64,000 nt of DNA from Rhodocyclus purpureus (GCF_016653115.1 NZ_NHRX01000066.1:82958-146957), one strand, 5' to 3'. Counted from the first letter of the stretch, positions 34,860-43,970 are shown. Program-made: numbers and translations. The notes: generated by a model not told the origin, from the letters alone.

Positions 34860-35654
34860 TTATTCGACCTTGGCCTTCTCGCGCAGCGTGCTGACCAGCT
34901 TCTCGATCTGCAGCTGTTGCGCGCGTTGCGTGAGCTGCGGCTTGATCGCTTCGAACGGCGGCGGGGTCAGCGGACGGACGTCGTCGACCTGGATCACGTG
35001 GTAGCCGAATTCGGTCTTCACCGGGGTTTCGGTGTACTTGCCCTTCGGCAGCTTGGTCAGCGCCTCGGAGAACGGCTTCACGTAATTGGCCGGGCTGCCC
35101 CAGCCGAGGTCACCGCCATTGTCCTTCGACCCCGGGTCCTTCGACTGCTTGGCGAGATCCTCGAACTTCGCCCCGGACTTCAGCTTGGCGATGATGTCCT
35201 TGGCGGTTTCTTCCTTCTCGACCAGGATGTGGCGCGTCTTGTATTCGTTGCCGCCGAGCTGCGCCTTGATCCGGTCGTACTCGGCCTTGAGCACGTCGTC
35301 GCTGACCGGATGGCTCTTCGTGTAGTCCTGGACGAAGCCCTGGATGTAGAGTTCCTGACGGGCGAGTTCGAGGCGCTGGACGACCGCCGGCTGCTTGTCG
35401 ATTCCCTTCTTCTTCGCTTCCTGCACCAGCAGTTCGCGGCGGATCAGGGTTTCGCGCACGGCGTTGCGCAGTTCGGGGCCATCGGTGGCACCGCGTGCCT
35501 TGTATTCGTCGATGACTGTGTCGGCGCTGCTCTGCGGGATGGCGACGCCATTGACGGTGGCGAAAACCGCAGCCTTCTTGTCGGCGGCGACGACCGGCGC
35601 GGAAATCAGTGAGCCGACGATGAGCGCGGCGGCGAGGGTCGAGAGCTTTTGCAT
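34860..35654 (-). CDS. Parvulin-type peptidyl-prolyl isomerase, periplasmic
   Basis: 264 residues from MQKLSTLAAALIVGSLISAP, with signal cleavage near VVAADK and AAGGAA upstream; the frame to 35765 is not used. The N-terminal part (about 30-125) is a SurA/PrsA-like chaperone helix domain. The PPIC domain (about 130-230) has TRHILVEKEETAKDIIAKLK, FEDLAKQSKDPGSKDNGGDL and TEFGYHVIQVDDVRP. It assists folding of exported proteins. It closes a run DUF2863-yciB-yciI-bolA on this strand, 70 bases after bolA. Confidence 0.92.
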   Translation of the reverse strand: MQKLSTLAAALIVGSLISAPVVAADKKAAVFATVNGVAIPQSSADTVIDEYKARGATDGPELRNAVRETLIRRELLVQEAKKKGIDKQPAVVQRLELARQELYIQGFVQDYTKSHPVSDDVLKAEYDRIKAQLGGNEYKTRHILVEKEETAKDIIAKLKSGAKFEDLAKQSKDPGSKDNGGDLGWGSPANYVKPFSEALTKLPKGKYTETPVKTEFGYHVIQVDDVRPLTPPPFEAIKPQLTQRAQQLQIEKLVSTLREKAKVE

Positions 35655-35724
35655 GGGTCGTTTCCTTGGGTCGGGTTGATCGGTCGTCTTCATGATCCGG
35701 AACATTCCGGGCGCATCTTCGGAA

Positions 35725-35994
35725 TTATACTTCTTCGGGTGTTCTTGCCTTGATGGACAAAGCATGAATCTCGCCGTGCATGAGCTCGCCGACGGCCTCG
35801 GTGACGAGGCGGTGGCGGGCCAGCGTGTTCAGCCCGGAAAAGCGTGGCGAGACGATAAGCAGGCGGAAGTGGGCGCCGCCGCCGCTGCCCGCGTGGCCGG
35901 CGTGCTTGGCCGATTCGTCGATGATTTCGATCTGCGTCGGCGCCAGTTGCGCGAGCCGCTCGCGCAGGCGTGCTTCCACGGTGCTCGCGCTCAT
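35725..35994 (-). CDS. bolA: BolA-family protein
   Basis: 89 residues with the BolA fold: [35 protein letters not shown] and [17 protein letters not shown]. BolA proteins pair with monothiol glutaredoxins and affect iron-sulfur handling, cell shape and stress responses. Its ATG overlaps the stop of the yciI-like gene by four bases (ATGA), so the two are translationally coupled. Confidence 0.94.
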   Translation of the reverse strand: MSASTVEARLRERLAQLAPTQIEIIDESAKHAGHAGSGGGAHFRLLIVSPRFSGLNTLARHRLVTEAVGELMHGEIHALSIKARTPEEV

Positions 35995-36293
35995 GCCGGC
36001 AGCGCCTTCACGAAGGGCTTGACGCTCACCTCGGCATAGACGCCGTTGCCGACGTAGGGGTCGGCGTCGGCCCAGGCGCGGGCGGCGACCAGAGAGTCGA
36101 ATTCGGCGACGATCAGGCTGCCCGAGAAGCCGGCCGGTCCGGGATCGGTGGCGTCGATCGCGGGGCAGGGTCCGGCGAGCAGCAGGCGGCCGGCGTCCTG
36201 CAGGAGGCGCAGGCGTTCACGGTGTGCGGGACGCGCGGCGATCCGCTCGGCGAGCGAATCGGGGCGGTCGGTGCAGACGATGGCGTAGAGCAT
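35991..36293 (-). CDS. YciI-family protein
   Basis: 100 residues from [20 protein letters not shown], with the YCII fold of a ferredoxin-like dimer ([43 protein letters not shown]). The conserved His/Asp pair characteristic of the family is present as HRERL and DADPY. A hydrolase or stress role is suspected but unproven. It overlaps bolA by four bases and the yciB stop by one (TGATG). Confidence 0.9.
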   Translation of the reverse strand: MLYAIVCTDRPDSLAERIAARPAHRERLRLLQDAGRLLLAGPCPAIDATDPGPAGFSGSLIVAEFDSLVAARAWADADPYVGNGVYAEVSVKPFVKALPA

Positions 36294-36823
36294 CAGGTTT
36301 TTTCCTCGATGTATTTCGACAGGAACAGCCCCTGCACGACGACGAAGACAAGCATCAGTCCCATGCCGCCGAAGAGCTTGAAATTGACCCAGTCGTCGGT
36401 CGAGAAGTTGAAGGCGACGAACAGGTTGGCGCAGCCCATGGCGAGGAAGAAGGCGATCCACGACAGGTTGAGCTTGCTCCAGACGTGCTCGGGCAACTGC
36501 ATCTGCTGGCTCAGGAGCTTCTCGATCAGGTTCTTGCCGAAGAAGCGTGCGCCGAAGAGCGCGATGGCGAAGGCCCAGTAGAGCAGCGTCGGCTTCCACT
36601 TGATGAAGGTCTCGTCGTGCAGCGCCAGGGTCATGCCGCCGAAGACGCCGACGATGACCAGCGACACCCAGAGCATCGGCTCGACGCGCCGGTGGCGAAA
36701 CCACACCCAGGCGATCTGCGCGATCGTGGTGACGATCGCCACCGCAGTGGCGACGTAGATGCCGGCAGCCTTGAAGGCGATGAAGAAGAGGATGACCGGG
36801 AAGAGGTCGAAGAGGAATTTCAT
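36293..36823 (-). CDS. yciB: Septation protein A / inner-membrane YciB
   Basis: 176 residues starting [20 protein letters not shown], the family signature. Five membrane segments follow, with [40 protein letters not shown] and [15 protein letters not shown]. YciB (IspZ) contributes to cell-envelope and septum formation. The start at ATG 36821-36823 is fixed by homology. The neighbouring order yciB-yciI-bolA-parvulin is common in betaproteobacteria. Confidence 0.95.
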   Translation of the reverse strand: MKFLFDLFPVILFFIAFKAAGIYVATAVAIVTTIAQIAWVWFRHRRVEPMLWVSLVIVGVFGGMTLALHDETFIKWKPTLLYWAFAIALFGARFFGKNLIEKLLSQQMQLPEHVWSKLNLSWIAFFLAMGCANLFVAFNFSTDDWVNFKLFGGMGLMLVFVVVQGLFLSKYIEEKT

Positions 36824-36848
36824 GCGTGTGGCGGTCGCGGCTGGGCGC

Positions 36849-38024
36849 TCAGTGCAAGGTCTGCGAGTGCGCGTTGGTCGGCTCCGGCATTTCGGCATGC
36901 ACCGTCTCGCCCTCGATGTTGGGGTAGAGCGGGGCGCCGCAGTCGTCGCAGAACTCGAACGGGAACTGCTGGTCGAGGCTGACGATTTCCTTGATTCCCG
37001 ACTCGCGCAGCACCGTCTCGATCTCGCTGACGATGTCGGTGTTCTCGTCCTCGGCGCCGAGCAGCGGCCAGACGACGCCGTGGTAGATCACGTCGGAGTC
37101 GCGCGGCCCGAAGCCGATGCGGTATTCCTCGAGATTGCGGTCGTGGAAACCGCCGACGATCGCGCGGAAGGATTCGGCCGGCTGGCCGAGGTTCGTCTGC
37201 AGGAAGGCCACCGACGCGCGCAGCGAGTACGGACGCGAGGCGCTGTCGGCATTGCGGCAGGCGGCATGGTAGGCGTCGGCCAGCAGCGGCTGGAAGGCGC
37301 AGCCGGTCAGCAGCGGCTCCAGGCAGGGGGCTCCCTGGCGCGCCCATTCCTTGAGCGCGTTATCGCGACTGCCGTCGTCCTCGTTCCAGCGGAACACCGG
37401 CGCGCCGCGCGGGACGGCGACCGCGCCGACGATGTAGCGCGTGTCCGAGAGGAAGCGCGAGGTTTCGGGCAGCGAACTCGTATCGAGCTCGACGTCCTTG
37501 TGCGCGAGCGCGGCGTTGCCCAGTTCGCGCGTCAGACGCGCGGTCTCGACGAAGCTGCGCGGCAGCTGGTCGGGGCTGAACAGGAAGTCGGCGAGCGCGA
37601 GCTGGGCGCCGGCGGCAAAGACGTGCGCGCCGAGCTGCACCTTGAGCGTCGCCAGGATCGACGCCGGGATGCGATCGGCCGGGATCGAGAAGCGCGACCA
37701 GGCGAGCAGCGGCGCGTTGAAGAGCAGCACGTCGTATTCCTGTCCCTTGGCCGAAAGGATGCAGGACTCGGCGCCGGACTCGATCAGGTCGGCGAGTTCG
37801 TCGTGGGCCGAGGCGTTGGTGTCGAAGAGGCGGTCGAGCGCGGCGTTGAGGTCGTCCTCGGCGCCGTCGGCGAGCAGACGGTCGATCAGCGCGGCGAGTC
37901 TGGCTTCCCATAAACGGTCTTCGAGACGGCCGCCGGATTCGGCGAGTCCGCTGGCAAGGCGGCCGAGTTCGGCGGCGTCGGGCGAAATGCGTTTGCGCGA
38001 TGAGAATCGGGTGCGTTTGATCAT
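36849..38024 (-). CDS. DUF2863 family protein
   Basis: 391 residues from [21 protein letters not shown] soluble protein confined mostly to betaproteobacteria, with [60 protein letters not shown] and a C-terminal [14 protein letters not shown], in which CDDC may bind a metal. No function is known. It heads the five-gene minus-strand run, 25 bases upstream of yciB. Confidence 0.88.
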   Translation of the reverse strand: MIKRTRFSSRKRISPDAAELGRLASGLAESGGRLEDRLWEARLAALIDRLLADGAEDDLNAALDRLFDTNASAHDELADLIESGAESCILSAKGQEYDVLLFNAPLLAWSRFSIPADRIPASILATLKVQLGAHVFAAGAQLALADFLFSPDQLPRSFVETARLTRELGNAALAHKDVELDTSSLPETSRFLSDTRYIVGAVAVPRGAPVFRWNEDDGSRDNALKEWARQGAPCLEPLLTGCAFQPLLADAYHAACRNADSASRPYSLRASVAFLQTNLGQPAESFRAIVGGFHDRNLEEYRIGFGPRDSDVIYHGVVWPLLGAEDENTDIVSEIETVLRESGIKEIVSLDQQFPFEFCDDCGAPLYPNIEGETVHAEMPEPTNAHSQTLH

Positions 38025-38154
38025 GGGGTGCCCTGCTGGGAAAACATCGAATCGGGGCCACATTGTAGCAAGCCGGCGTCGGCCGCTTCCCGCGAATGGG
38101 GTAAATCCTTGCAAAAGCGGGGCACAGCCAGGCGAGTCTGCTCCCCCGGGCGCC

Positions 38155-39255
38155 TCAGGTACGCAGGGTGAAGCGCTGGTCGAGCCGCTGCAGTCGTTCG
38201 ACGATCCCCGTGTATTCGAGTTCCGACATCGGCAGCATCGCGGCGCCGAAGAATCCCTGCCGGCGCATCTCGATCGCCTTGGCAGCGACCTCGTCGCGCA
38301 CGCGTTCCCAGAATGGGTGGTCGAAGCAGTCCCAGGATTCGGTCATCTTGCCTGCGTGCATCGCGTAGGCCGCGCAACTGACCAGCGGCGGACCGTCGAA
38401 GTACGAGGTGCCGCAGTTCTGTTTCACCGGCATCAAGGGCATCTGGTGCGAGCCGCGCATGCCGCCGGCGACGAAGTGGCCGATCGCGAACGGCGCCAGG
38501 ATTTCGCCGGTCGCCGGGAAGTTCATCTGCACGCGCACCAGCATGACCGGGTCGTCCTTGCCCGTGTATTTGCCGGCGATGTTGTGCAGGCGCGAGGTCG
38601 ATACCGCCGCCGCCTGCTCGCCGGTCGCGCGCGACCAGACCGATTCGACGACGTAGCGCTCGGGATCGCGCAAGAGCGCGGCGATGTCGTAGAGATCCTC
38701 GGGTGCGTCGAGTTCGATGACGCGGTCGCCGTCGGTGCAATTCACGTCCATGATCACGAAGCGGAAGCCGCGGCCCAGGTTGGGCGCCAGGATCAGCCCC
38801 GGCGTGTTCATCGGGTCGGCGAAGGCGAGGTAGAGCGGCAGGTTGTAGGCGCCGGGATCGGTCTTGTCGGCGGCGAAGAAGAGGAAAGGCTCGTTCGGGC
38901 GTTCGTCGAACTCGATCTCGGCGACCGCCGGGCCCATGCCGTGCACGTTGCCCGAGAACGCGTCCTTGAGCAGATCCTGCCCGGCGCCGTAGAGTCCCTG
39001 CTGCTTGGCAACTGCCGTCGCCGTCACGAACGCGTCCCAGGCGAGCTTGTGCACTTCCGCGTTGCCGCTGCCGCGCGTATGCGTCATCAGGATCGCGATG
39101 TCGTCGCCGGTGTGGGTGACGCGGCTGTCGATGAGCAGGCCGGCGCCGTCGCGTGCGACCGATTCGCGCACCGAGTGCAGGAGTTCCTGTGAAGGTGCGA
39201 TGTGGCCACCGATCGATCCGATGTCGGCCTTGATCACGCTGAGGGTCATCTTCAT
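38155..39255 (-). CDS. Fructose-1,6-bisphosphatase, class V (FBP aldolase/phosphatase type)
   Basis: 366 residues from MKMTLSVIKADIGSIGGHIA, a signature of the archaeal-type FBP aldolase/phosphatase. Further stretches are HTGDDIAILMTHTRG, DAFSGNVHGMGPAVAEIEF, EPFLFFAADKTDPGAYNLPL, DPMNTPGLIL and GSHQMPLMPVKQNCGTSYFD. In archaea and deep-branching bacteria it condenses triose phosphates and dephosphorylates the product for gluconeogenesis. AAGGAG precedes the ATG. Its start overlaps the end of the SufB/D-like gene by four bases, which is an unexpected partner. Confidence 0.93.
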   Translation of the reverse strand: MKMTLSVIKADIGSIGGHIAPSQELLHSVRESVARDGAGLLIDSRVTHTGDDIAILMTHTRGSGNAEVHKLAWDAFVTATAVAKQQGLYGAGQDLLKDAFSGNVHGMGPAVAEIEFDERPNEPFLFFAADKTDPGAYNLPLYLAFADPMNTPGLILAPNLGRGFRFVIMDVNCTDGDRVIELDAPEDLYDIAALLRDPERYVVESVWSRATGEQAAAVSTSRLHNIAGKYTGKDDPVMLVRVQMNFPATGEILAPFAIGHFVAGGMRGSHQMPLMPVKQNCGTSYFDGPPLVSCAAYAMHAGKMTESWDCFDHPFWERVRDEVAAKAIEMRRQGFFGAAMLPMSELEYTGIVERLQRLDQRFTLRT

Positions 39256-40265
39256 GCTGGCTGCTCCTTGGTCGGGGTTGAATGCGGCGGGCGGCGGAAG
39301 GTGACGACGCCGGCCGGGGCAGTGCCCGGCTTGCCGAGCAGGCCGCCGACGATCAGGTCGACCGCCTCCGAGGGCGACAGGCCGTGCGCCATCAGGGTTT
39401 CGAGTTGCTGGTGATCGACGCTGCCGATCGCCGCCTCGTGCGTGACCTTGGCCTGGGGATGCGTCACCTTCACCAGCGGCTGCGCGCTCGCCACGGCGCG
39501 ATCCTTGACGATCTCCATGCAATCGACGTGGCCGCGCGCGTGCGCCGCGTGGCCCTCGGTGATGCCGATGATGTCGGCGCGGGCGTCGTCCTCGATGGCG
39601 ACGCGGGTCTTGATCAGGCCGCGCGCGGCGCGTCCGGCGAGCACCAGCCGCTCGCGGATGCGGATGTCGTCGTCGCCGTGGCCGAACACGCGCGCAGTGA
39701 GTTCGGCCACCGCGTCCTCGCCTGCCTCGACTTCGTAGTCGATGTCGAGCCGGCCGACGCGGCCGCTGGTCAGGCTGAAGTCCGAACGGTAGAGCGCGCC
39801 GCGGCCGAGCCTCACCTTGGCCTTGGGGATCACCGTCACACCGCCATGCGGCCCGTGGAAATGCGCTTCGTTGTAGGTCAGCCGGGCGCCGGCGCCGAGC
39901 TCGACGACGGCGTCCATCCGATGCTCGACGCGCTCGGCGTTGGGGAAGAAACAGTGGGCGACGACTTCGGCGGCCGATTCGTCCTCCAGGATGAGGCGCA
40001 TCTCGATGCGCTGCCGACCGCTTGCCGGCAGCACGCCGAAGCAGAGATGCAGCGGGTGTTCGAGACGCACGCTGCGCCTCAGGCGGATCAGGGCGACGAT
40101 GCCGTCTTCGGCCTCCTTCGTGTCGAGTTCGAGCCCCGGCAGCTGACGCTGGCTGAGCAGGCGGTTGCCGTTCGCCATCAGGTGCGCGATTGCGCCGTCG
40201 GCGAGGATCCGGCGATCGACGCCGCGGCTGTCGAGGACCTGGAGCCAGCTATCGAGTTCGGACAT
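39252..40265 (-). CDS. SufB/SufD-like iron-sulfur scaffold protein
   Basis: 337 residues, shorter than canonical SufB (about 480) or SufD (about 420). The core right-handed beta-helix region is seen in RLEHPLHLCFGVLP, ELGAGARLTYNEAHFHGPHG and GLIKTRVAIEDDARADIIGI. The C-terminal helix carries the conserved THPQAKVTHEAAIGSVDHQQ and LETLMAHGLSPSEAVDLIVG. It resembles the short SufB/D homologues paired with SufC in archaea and anaerobes, proposed as ancestral Suf (SMS-type) assembly systems. It is coupled to sufC upstream (17-base overlap) and to the FBPase downstream (ATGA). Confidence 0.9.
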   Translation of the reverse strand: MSELDSWLQVLDSRGVDRRILADGAIAHLMANGNRLLSQRQLPGLELDTKEAEDGIVALIRLRRSVRLEHPLHLCFGVLPASGRQRIEMRLILEDESAAEVVAHCFFPNAERVEHRMDAVVELGAGARLTYNEAHFHGPHGGVTVIPKAKVRLGRGALYRSDFSLTSGRVGRLDIDYEVEAGEDAVAELTARVFGHGDDDIRIRERLVLAGRAARGLIKTRVAIEDDARADIIGITEGHAAHARGHVDCMEIVKDRAVASAQPLVKVTHPQAKVTHEAAIGSVDHQQLETLMAHGLSPSEAVDLIVGGLLGKPGTAPAGVVTFRRPPHSTPTKEQPA

Positions 40266-40974
40266 TGCGACACTCCTCCCCGTTGCAGCAGCGGCAGGCG
40301 CGGCCCTGGTAGATCGCCGCGACGGTCTCGGGATCGCCGCTCGCGAAGATGCGGCCGCCGCACAGTTGCGAGGCACGGTCGGCCATGCGGGTGATCTCCT
40401 CGCGATGGGTGATGAGCAGGACACCCGCACCGCGCTCCTTGAAGGTACGGATCAGGGCCATGACTTCGTGCATCGACAGGAGGTCGATTCCCGCCGTCGG
40501 CTCGTCGAGGATCACCAGACGCGGCTGCAGCGCCAGCACCGAAGCGAGTTCGATGCGCTTGCGCTCGCCGCCGCTCAGGGTCTTGTCGAGCATGCGCCGG
40601 AGATAGTCGGCCGGCACCAGACCGACGCGCTGCAGGCAGTCCTCGGCGGTTGCCGGGTCGGTGCCGAGGCGCAGGTAGTCGCCGACCGTGAGTCCCTCGA
40701 AGCGCGCCGGTTCCTGCCAGGCGAGGGTGATCCCCAGGCGGGCGCGCTGATGGATGGCCAGCGAATCGATCGCCTGGCCGGCGAAGCGGATCTCCCCGTG
40801 TTCGGGACGATAGCCTGCGCAGCCCATGATCAGGTAGGCGAGGGTGCTCTTGCCGGTGCCGTTGGTCCCCACCAGCGCGTGGATTTCGCCGGCCTCGACG
40901 GTGAGATCGATGTCCTCGAGCAGCGTGCGCGCCGGGACGCGAAAACTCAGGTGCTCGACTTCGAGAAGCGCCAT
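40249..40974 (-). CDS. SufC-like ABC ATPase
   Basis: 241 residues. Walker A is GTNGTGKST, the signature LSGGERKRIELASVLA, Walker B LVILDEPTAGID, and the switch histidine ITHREEITRMAD. SufC ATPases energise SufB/D scaffolds for iron-sulfur cluster assembly. A cysteine-rich tail (GRACRCCNGEECRN) extends past the usual end and could hold a cluster or metal. No sufS, sufE, iscU or regulator is nearby, and the gene starts the sufC / sufB-D-like / FBPase operon. Confidence 0.92.
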   Translation of the reverse strand: MALLEVEHLSFRVPARTLLEDIDLTVEAGEIHALVGTNGTGKSTLAYLIMGCAGYRPEHGEIRFAGQAIDSLAIHQRARLGITLAWQEPARFEGLTVGDYLRLGTDPATAEDCLQRVGLVPADYLRRMLDKTLSGGERKRIELASVLALQPRLVILDEPTAGIDLLSMHEVMALIRTFKERGAGVLLITHREEITRMADRASQLCGGRIFASGDPETVAAIYQGRACRCCNGEECRNVRTR

Positions 40975-40989
40975 GCTTCCTCCCTGGAG

Positions 40990-41183
40990 GCTGCGGTGAA
41001 GCTTAAAACCTCTTTTCAGCCACGAAAGCCACGAAATGAAACATGAGCTTCGGGTCGTTCAGCAGGCGCCCCGGTGGGTGATGCCTGATCAGCCTTGAGA
41101 GCTGCGAATGATTTCGTGTTTTTTCGTGCATTTCGTGGCCAACTCGTGGCCAACTGCTTCTTCCTGAAGGTGGACGGGCTGCC
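40990..41183. other. Intergenic region with CACGAAA inverted repeats
   Basis: CAGCCACGAAAGCCACGAAA at 41018-41037 is partly repeated in inverse form as TTTCGTG...TTTCGTGGC at 41111-41144. It looks like a decayed REP-type element. No gene is seen. Confidence 0.45.
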
Positions 41184-42530
41184 TCAGTGCGTCCTGGCGT
41201 CGACTTCCTGCGCCAGCCGGCGCAGCGGCTCGCTGACCGTGAGCGGCCAGGGCGGCGCGGGTTCGAGGGCGAGCAAGGACGGCGGCAGCGTCGCCAGTTG
41301 CGCGCGTGCGAACTCGCGCACCGCGGCCAGCGGCGGCGACGGCGCGAGGCGGCGGCCTGCCTGCATCACTGGCGTCAGCAGCGCTGTTCCGCCCCCCATT
41401 TCGTCGGCGAGCGCCAGCGTGTCGCCGCACATCCGGCCTTCGGCGTCGAAGCGTCGCCACACCTGCTTGCGCCCGGGCCAGGTGCTCTTGCCTTCGGAGC
41501 GCTTGCGCCGGGCGATGCCGTCGTACTCCTGCAGCTTGTAGGCGCAGTCGAGATAGGGCTGGTCGGCCGAGGTGTTCATGCGCGTGCCGACGCCGAAACC
41601 GTCGATCGGTGCGCCGCCGGTGACGAGCGCCTCTACCGCGTGCTCGTCGAGGTTGCTGCTGGCGAAGATGCCGATCTTCGCGCCACCGCCGGCGTCGAGG
41701 ATCGCGCGCACGCGGCGCGCGTGTGCGCCGAGGTCACCGCTGTCGAGACGGACGGCCTGGATGCGGATTCCTTCGTCCGCCAGCCGCTGTGCCAGCGGCA
41801 GCAGTGCGGCAGCGGCGGACTCGGTGTCCCAGGTGTCGATCAGGAGCGTCGTCGCCTGCGGGAACGAGCGCGCGAAGTGCTCGAAGGCCGCGAGTTCGCT
41901 GTCGTGCGCCTGGATGAACGAGTGCGCCATCGTCCCGAACAGCGGGATCTGCCAGCGCATGCCGGCGAGTACGTTCGAGCTGCCGTCGAAGCCGGCGAGG
42001 TAGCTCGCGCGTGCCGAGAGCAGCGCGGCTTCGGCGCCGTGTGCGCGGCGCATGCCGAAGTCGACCAGCAGCTTGTCGCCGGCAGCCAGGCGCACGCGCG
42101 CGGCCTTGCTCGCCACCATGGTCTGCAACTGCAAGAGGTTGATCAGGCGCGTCTCCAGCAGCTGCGCCTCGCGCAGCGGCGCGACGACGCGCAGGATCGG
42201 CTCGTCGGGGAAGAAGACCGTCCCCTCAGGCATCGCCTGCACGTCGCCGGTGAAACGCAGGTCGGCGAGCGAATCGACGAAGCGCCGGTGAAAGCGCCCG
42301 CAATTTGCCAGCCAGTCGAGTTCCGCGGCTGCAAAGTGCAGGTTTTCGACGCAGTCGAGCGCCTGTTCGAGGCCGGCGGCGACGAGGAAATTGCGTCCGG
42401 GCGGCAGCTTGCGCACGAAGAACTCGAACACTGCCGTCTCCTCCATGCCCCGGTCGAAATACGCCTGTAGCATGGTGAGCTGGTAGAGGTCGGTGAGCAG
42501 CGCGCTTTCTTCGCCGTGGCTCATGCTCAT
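41184..42530 (-). CDS. pncB: Nicotinate phosphoribosyltransferase
   Basis: 448 residues. It salvages nicotinate to nicotinate mononucleotide with PRPP. Typical stretches are LLTDLYQLTMLQAYF, FEFFVRKLPPGRNFLVAAGL, VDFGMRRAHG with the active-site histidine, LLIDTWDTE, IRIQAVRLDSGDLG, KIGIFASSNLDE and FGVGTRMNTSADQPYLDC. The ATG at 42528-42530 overlaps the stop of the nicotinamidase-like gene (ATGA), so translation is coupled; the second ATG at 42524 is an alternative. Last gene of a four-gene operon beginning at 43755. Confidence 0.95.
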   Translation of the reverse strand: MSMSHGEESALLTDLYQLTMLQAYFDRGMEETAVFEFFVRKLPPGRNFLVAAGLEQALDCVENLHFAAAELDWLANCGRFHRRFVDSLADLRFTGDVQAMPEGTVFFPDEPILRVVAPLREAQLLETRLINLLQLQTMVASKAARVRLAAGDKLLVDFGMRRAHGAEAALLSARASYLAGFDGSSNVLAGMRWQIPLFGTMAHSFIQAHDSELAAFEHFARSFPQATTLLIDTWDTESAAAALLPLAQRLADEGIRIQAVRLDSGDLGAHARRVRAILDAGGGAKIGIFASSNLDEHAVEALVTGGAPIDGFGVGTRMNTSADQPYLDCAYKLQEYDGIARRKRSEGKSTWPGRKQVWRRFDAEGRMCGDTLALADEMGGGTALLTPVMQAGRRLAPSPPLAAVREFARAQLATLPPSLLALEPAPPWPLTVSEPLRRLAQEVDARTH

Positions 42531-43150
42531 CCGGCCAGGCTGAGAGCGCCTGCGGCGCGCATGGCGGCGAGGGCGCGTTCGCCATCGCCGGGGTGCACCT
42601 CGACCGGGCGCACGCAGTCGGTCAGCACCACCACGCGGTAAGCGAGCTTGAGCGCGTCGAGGACGGTATTGAGCACGCAGTAATCGGTGGCCAGCCCGCC
42701 GACGAAGAGCCGGCGGACGCCGAGGTCCTGCAGCCGCTGGTGCAGCTCGCTGTCGTCGAATCCGGAATAGGCCTCGGCGTCGCTCTGCGTCGCCTGCGAG
42801 ACGATCGCCGTCCCCGGCGGCAGTTGCAGCGCGGCTGTGTATTGCGCACCCGGGGTGCCGGCGATGCAATGCGGGGGCCACGGGCCGCCCTGCGCGCGGA
42901 ACGAGCAGTGGTCGGGCGGATGCCAGTCGCGGGTGGCGACGACCGGCAGGCCGGCAGCGACGAAGCGCTCGATCCAGCGCTGGAGCGGGGCAATCACCTC
43001 CTCGCCTGCGGCGACCGCGAGGCTGCCGCCCGGCAGGAAGTCGTACTGGAGATGGATGAGCAGCAGCCCGTCGCCGGGACGCAGGCGAACTTCGGCAGTC
43101 TCGGCCACGGTCAGGCACTCAGCGGCGTGCGTCGCGAGTCCTGCGCCCAT
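42527..43150 (-). CDS. Nicotinamidase/isochorismatase-like cysteine hydrolase
   Basis: 207 residues. The metal site is intact (D75, H77 and H81 in ATRDWHPPDHCSF; H94 in GPWPPHCIAGTPGA) and the nucleophilic cysteine is C158 in GGLATDYCVLN. However the catalytic aspartate of VDxQNDF is a histidine (LIHLQYDF, H33), and no lysine occupies the usual place before AYSGF (residues 111-131 hold none). Nicotinamidase hydrolyses nicotinamide to nicotinate, the substrate of the next gene pncB, so context favours that role. The altered triad leaves it in doubt. It starts directly after the PAS-gene stop and overlaps pncB by four bases. Confidence 0.8.
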   Translation of the reverse strand: MGAGLATHAAECLTVAETAEVRLRPGDGLLLIHLQYDFLPGGSLAVAAGEEVIAPLQRWIERFVAAGLPVVATRDWHPPDHCSFRAQGGPWPPHCIAGTPGAQYTAALQLPPGTAIVSQATQSDAEAYSGFDDSELHQRLQDLGVRRLFVGGLATDYCVLNTVLDALKLAYRVVVLTDCVRPVEVHPGDGERALAAMRAAGALSLAG

Positions 43151-43558
43151 TCAGTCGGCACTTTCCTGGCCCGGGCAGACGAGCAGCGTCAGCCGCGCTT
43201 CGCCCGTGTTGTCGAGCAGGTTGAGGTAGAGCTCGCTGCCGAAGCGTTCGCCGTCCTTGGTGACGGTGCAGAACTGATGACCGGCGCGAGAGAGGTGACG
43301 AAGCCGTGGATTCGGCTGTCCGTGCTCGACGACGGGAACGCCGGCCAGGTCCGGCAGGAGCATCGAGACCTGCTGCCCCTTCAGTTCGTTGCGTCGGTAC
43401 TTGAAGAGATCCTCTCCGGCCGTGTCGCAGTCGCGGATGATTCCCCCTCCGTCCAGGGTGAGGACCGCGACATCGTTTCTTTCCTTGCTGGCAAGGCGCT
43501 GCGCTGCATGATCCTGGTGTGCGGCCGAAAACTCGACCCCTCTTGCGCTGCCGTTCAT
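43151..43558 (-). CDS. PAS-domain protein
   Basis: 135 residues from MNGSARGVEFSAAHQDHAAQ, with GGGGAGA upstream. A single PAS domain covers most of it: VAVLTLDGGGIIRDCDTAGEDLFKYRRNELKG, then QVSMLLPDLAG and FCTVTKDGERFGSELYLNLL. There is no kinase, cyclase or HTH output domain, so it may sense a ligand or redox state and signal through a partner. It lies between a 66-residue gene (ATGA overlap) and the nicotinamidase-like gene (no gap). Confidence 0.82.
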   Translation of the reverse strand: MNGSARGVEFSAAHQDHAAQRLASKERNDVAVLTLDGGGIIRDCDTAGEDLFKYRRNELKGQQVSMLLPDLAGVPVVEHGQPNPRLRHLSRAGHQFCTVTKDGERFGSELYLNLLDNTGEARLTLLVCPGQESAD

Positions 43559-43755
43559 TGGACTCTCCCCGGCCTGCGTTCGCCTTCGACGACCAGCCAG
43601 CCGTCGGCTTTCTGCCCGGGGGCGAAGCCACGAACTTTCGTGCTGCGGCACGCCGCAGCAGCCTGCCTGGAGGACAGGTCCCACGTACCGCCGTCGATCT
43701 CGATGCCCGGGCGGATGCTGCGCTCGTGCCTGCCTTGTCTCGTCGTCGATTTCAT
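43555..43755 (-). CDS. Small protein coupled to the PAS gene
   Basis: 66 residues from MKSTTRQGRHERSIRPGIEI, basic at the start, with IDGGTWDLSSRQAAAACRST, FAPGQKADGWLVVEGER. GGAGG stands seven bases before ATG 43753-43755 and the stop overlaps the PAS start (ATGA), two signs that it is translated. No family recognised. Confidence 0.6.
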   Translation of the reverse strand: MKSTTRQGRHERSIRPGIEIDGGTWDLSSRQAAAACRSTKVRGFAPGQKADGWLVVEGERRPGRVQ

Positions 43756-43970
43756 TCCGACCTCCATTCAGTTGCCGTTCCGGGGCGGAGCACCGTCCTC
43801 AGTTCGCATGTCCTGCCGGGATGGTGATGCCAAGTGGGAAATATATGCTGTTGCGCTGGCTTTGGCAATGGCCGTCGACATGCCTTGGCAGCAGATGTAA
43901 TACCATCGCCGGCAGCCGCCGAGTTTTCCACTCGACATGACGAAGATCAGCTTTGCGCATCGGAGGTTCC

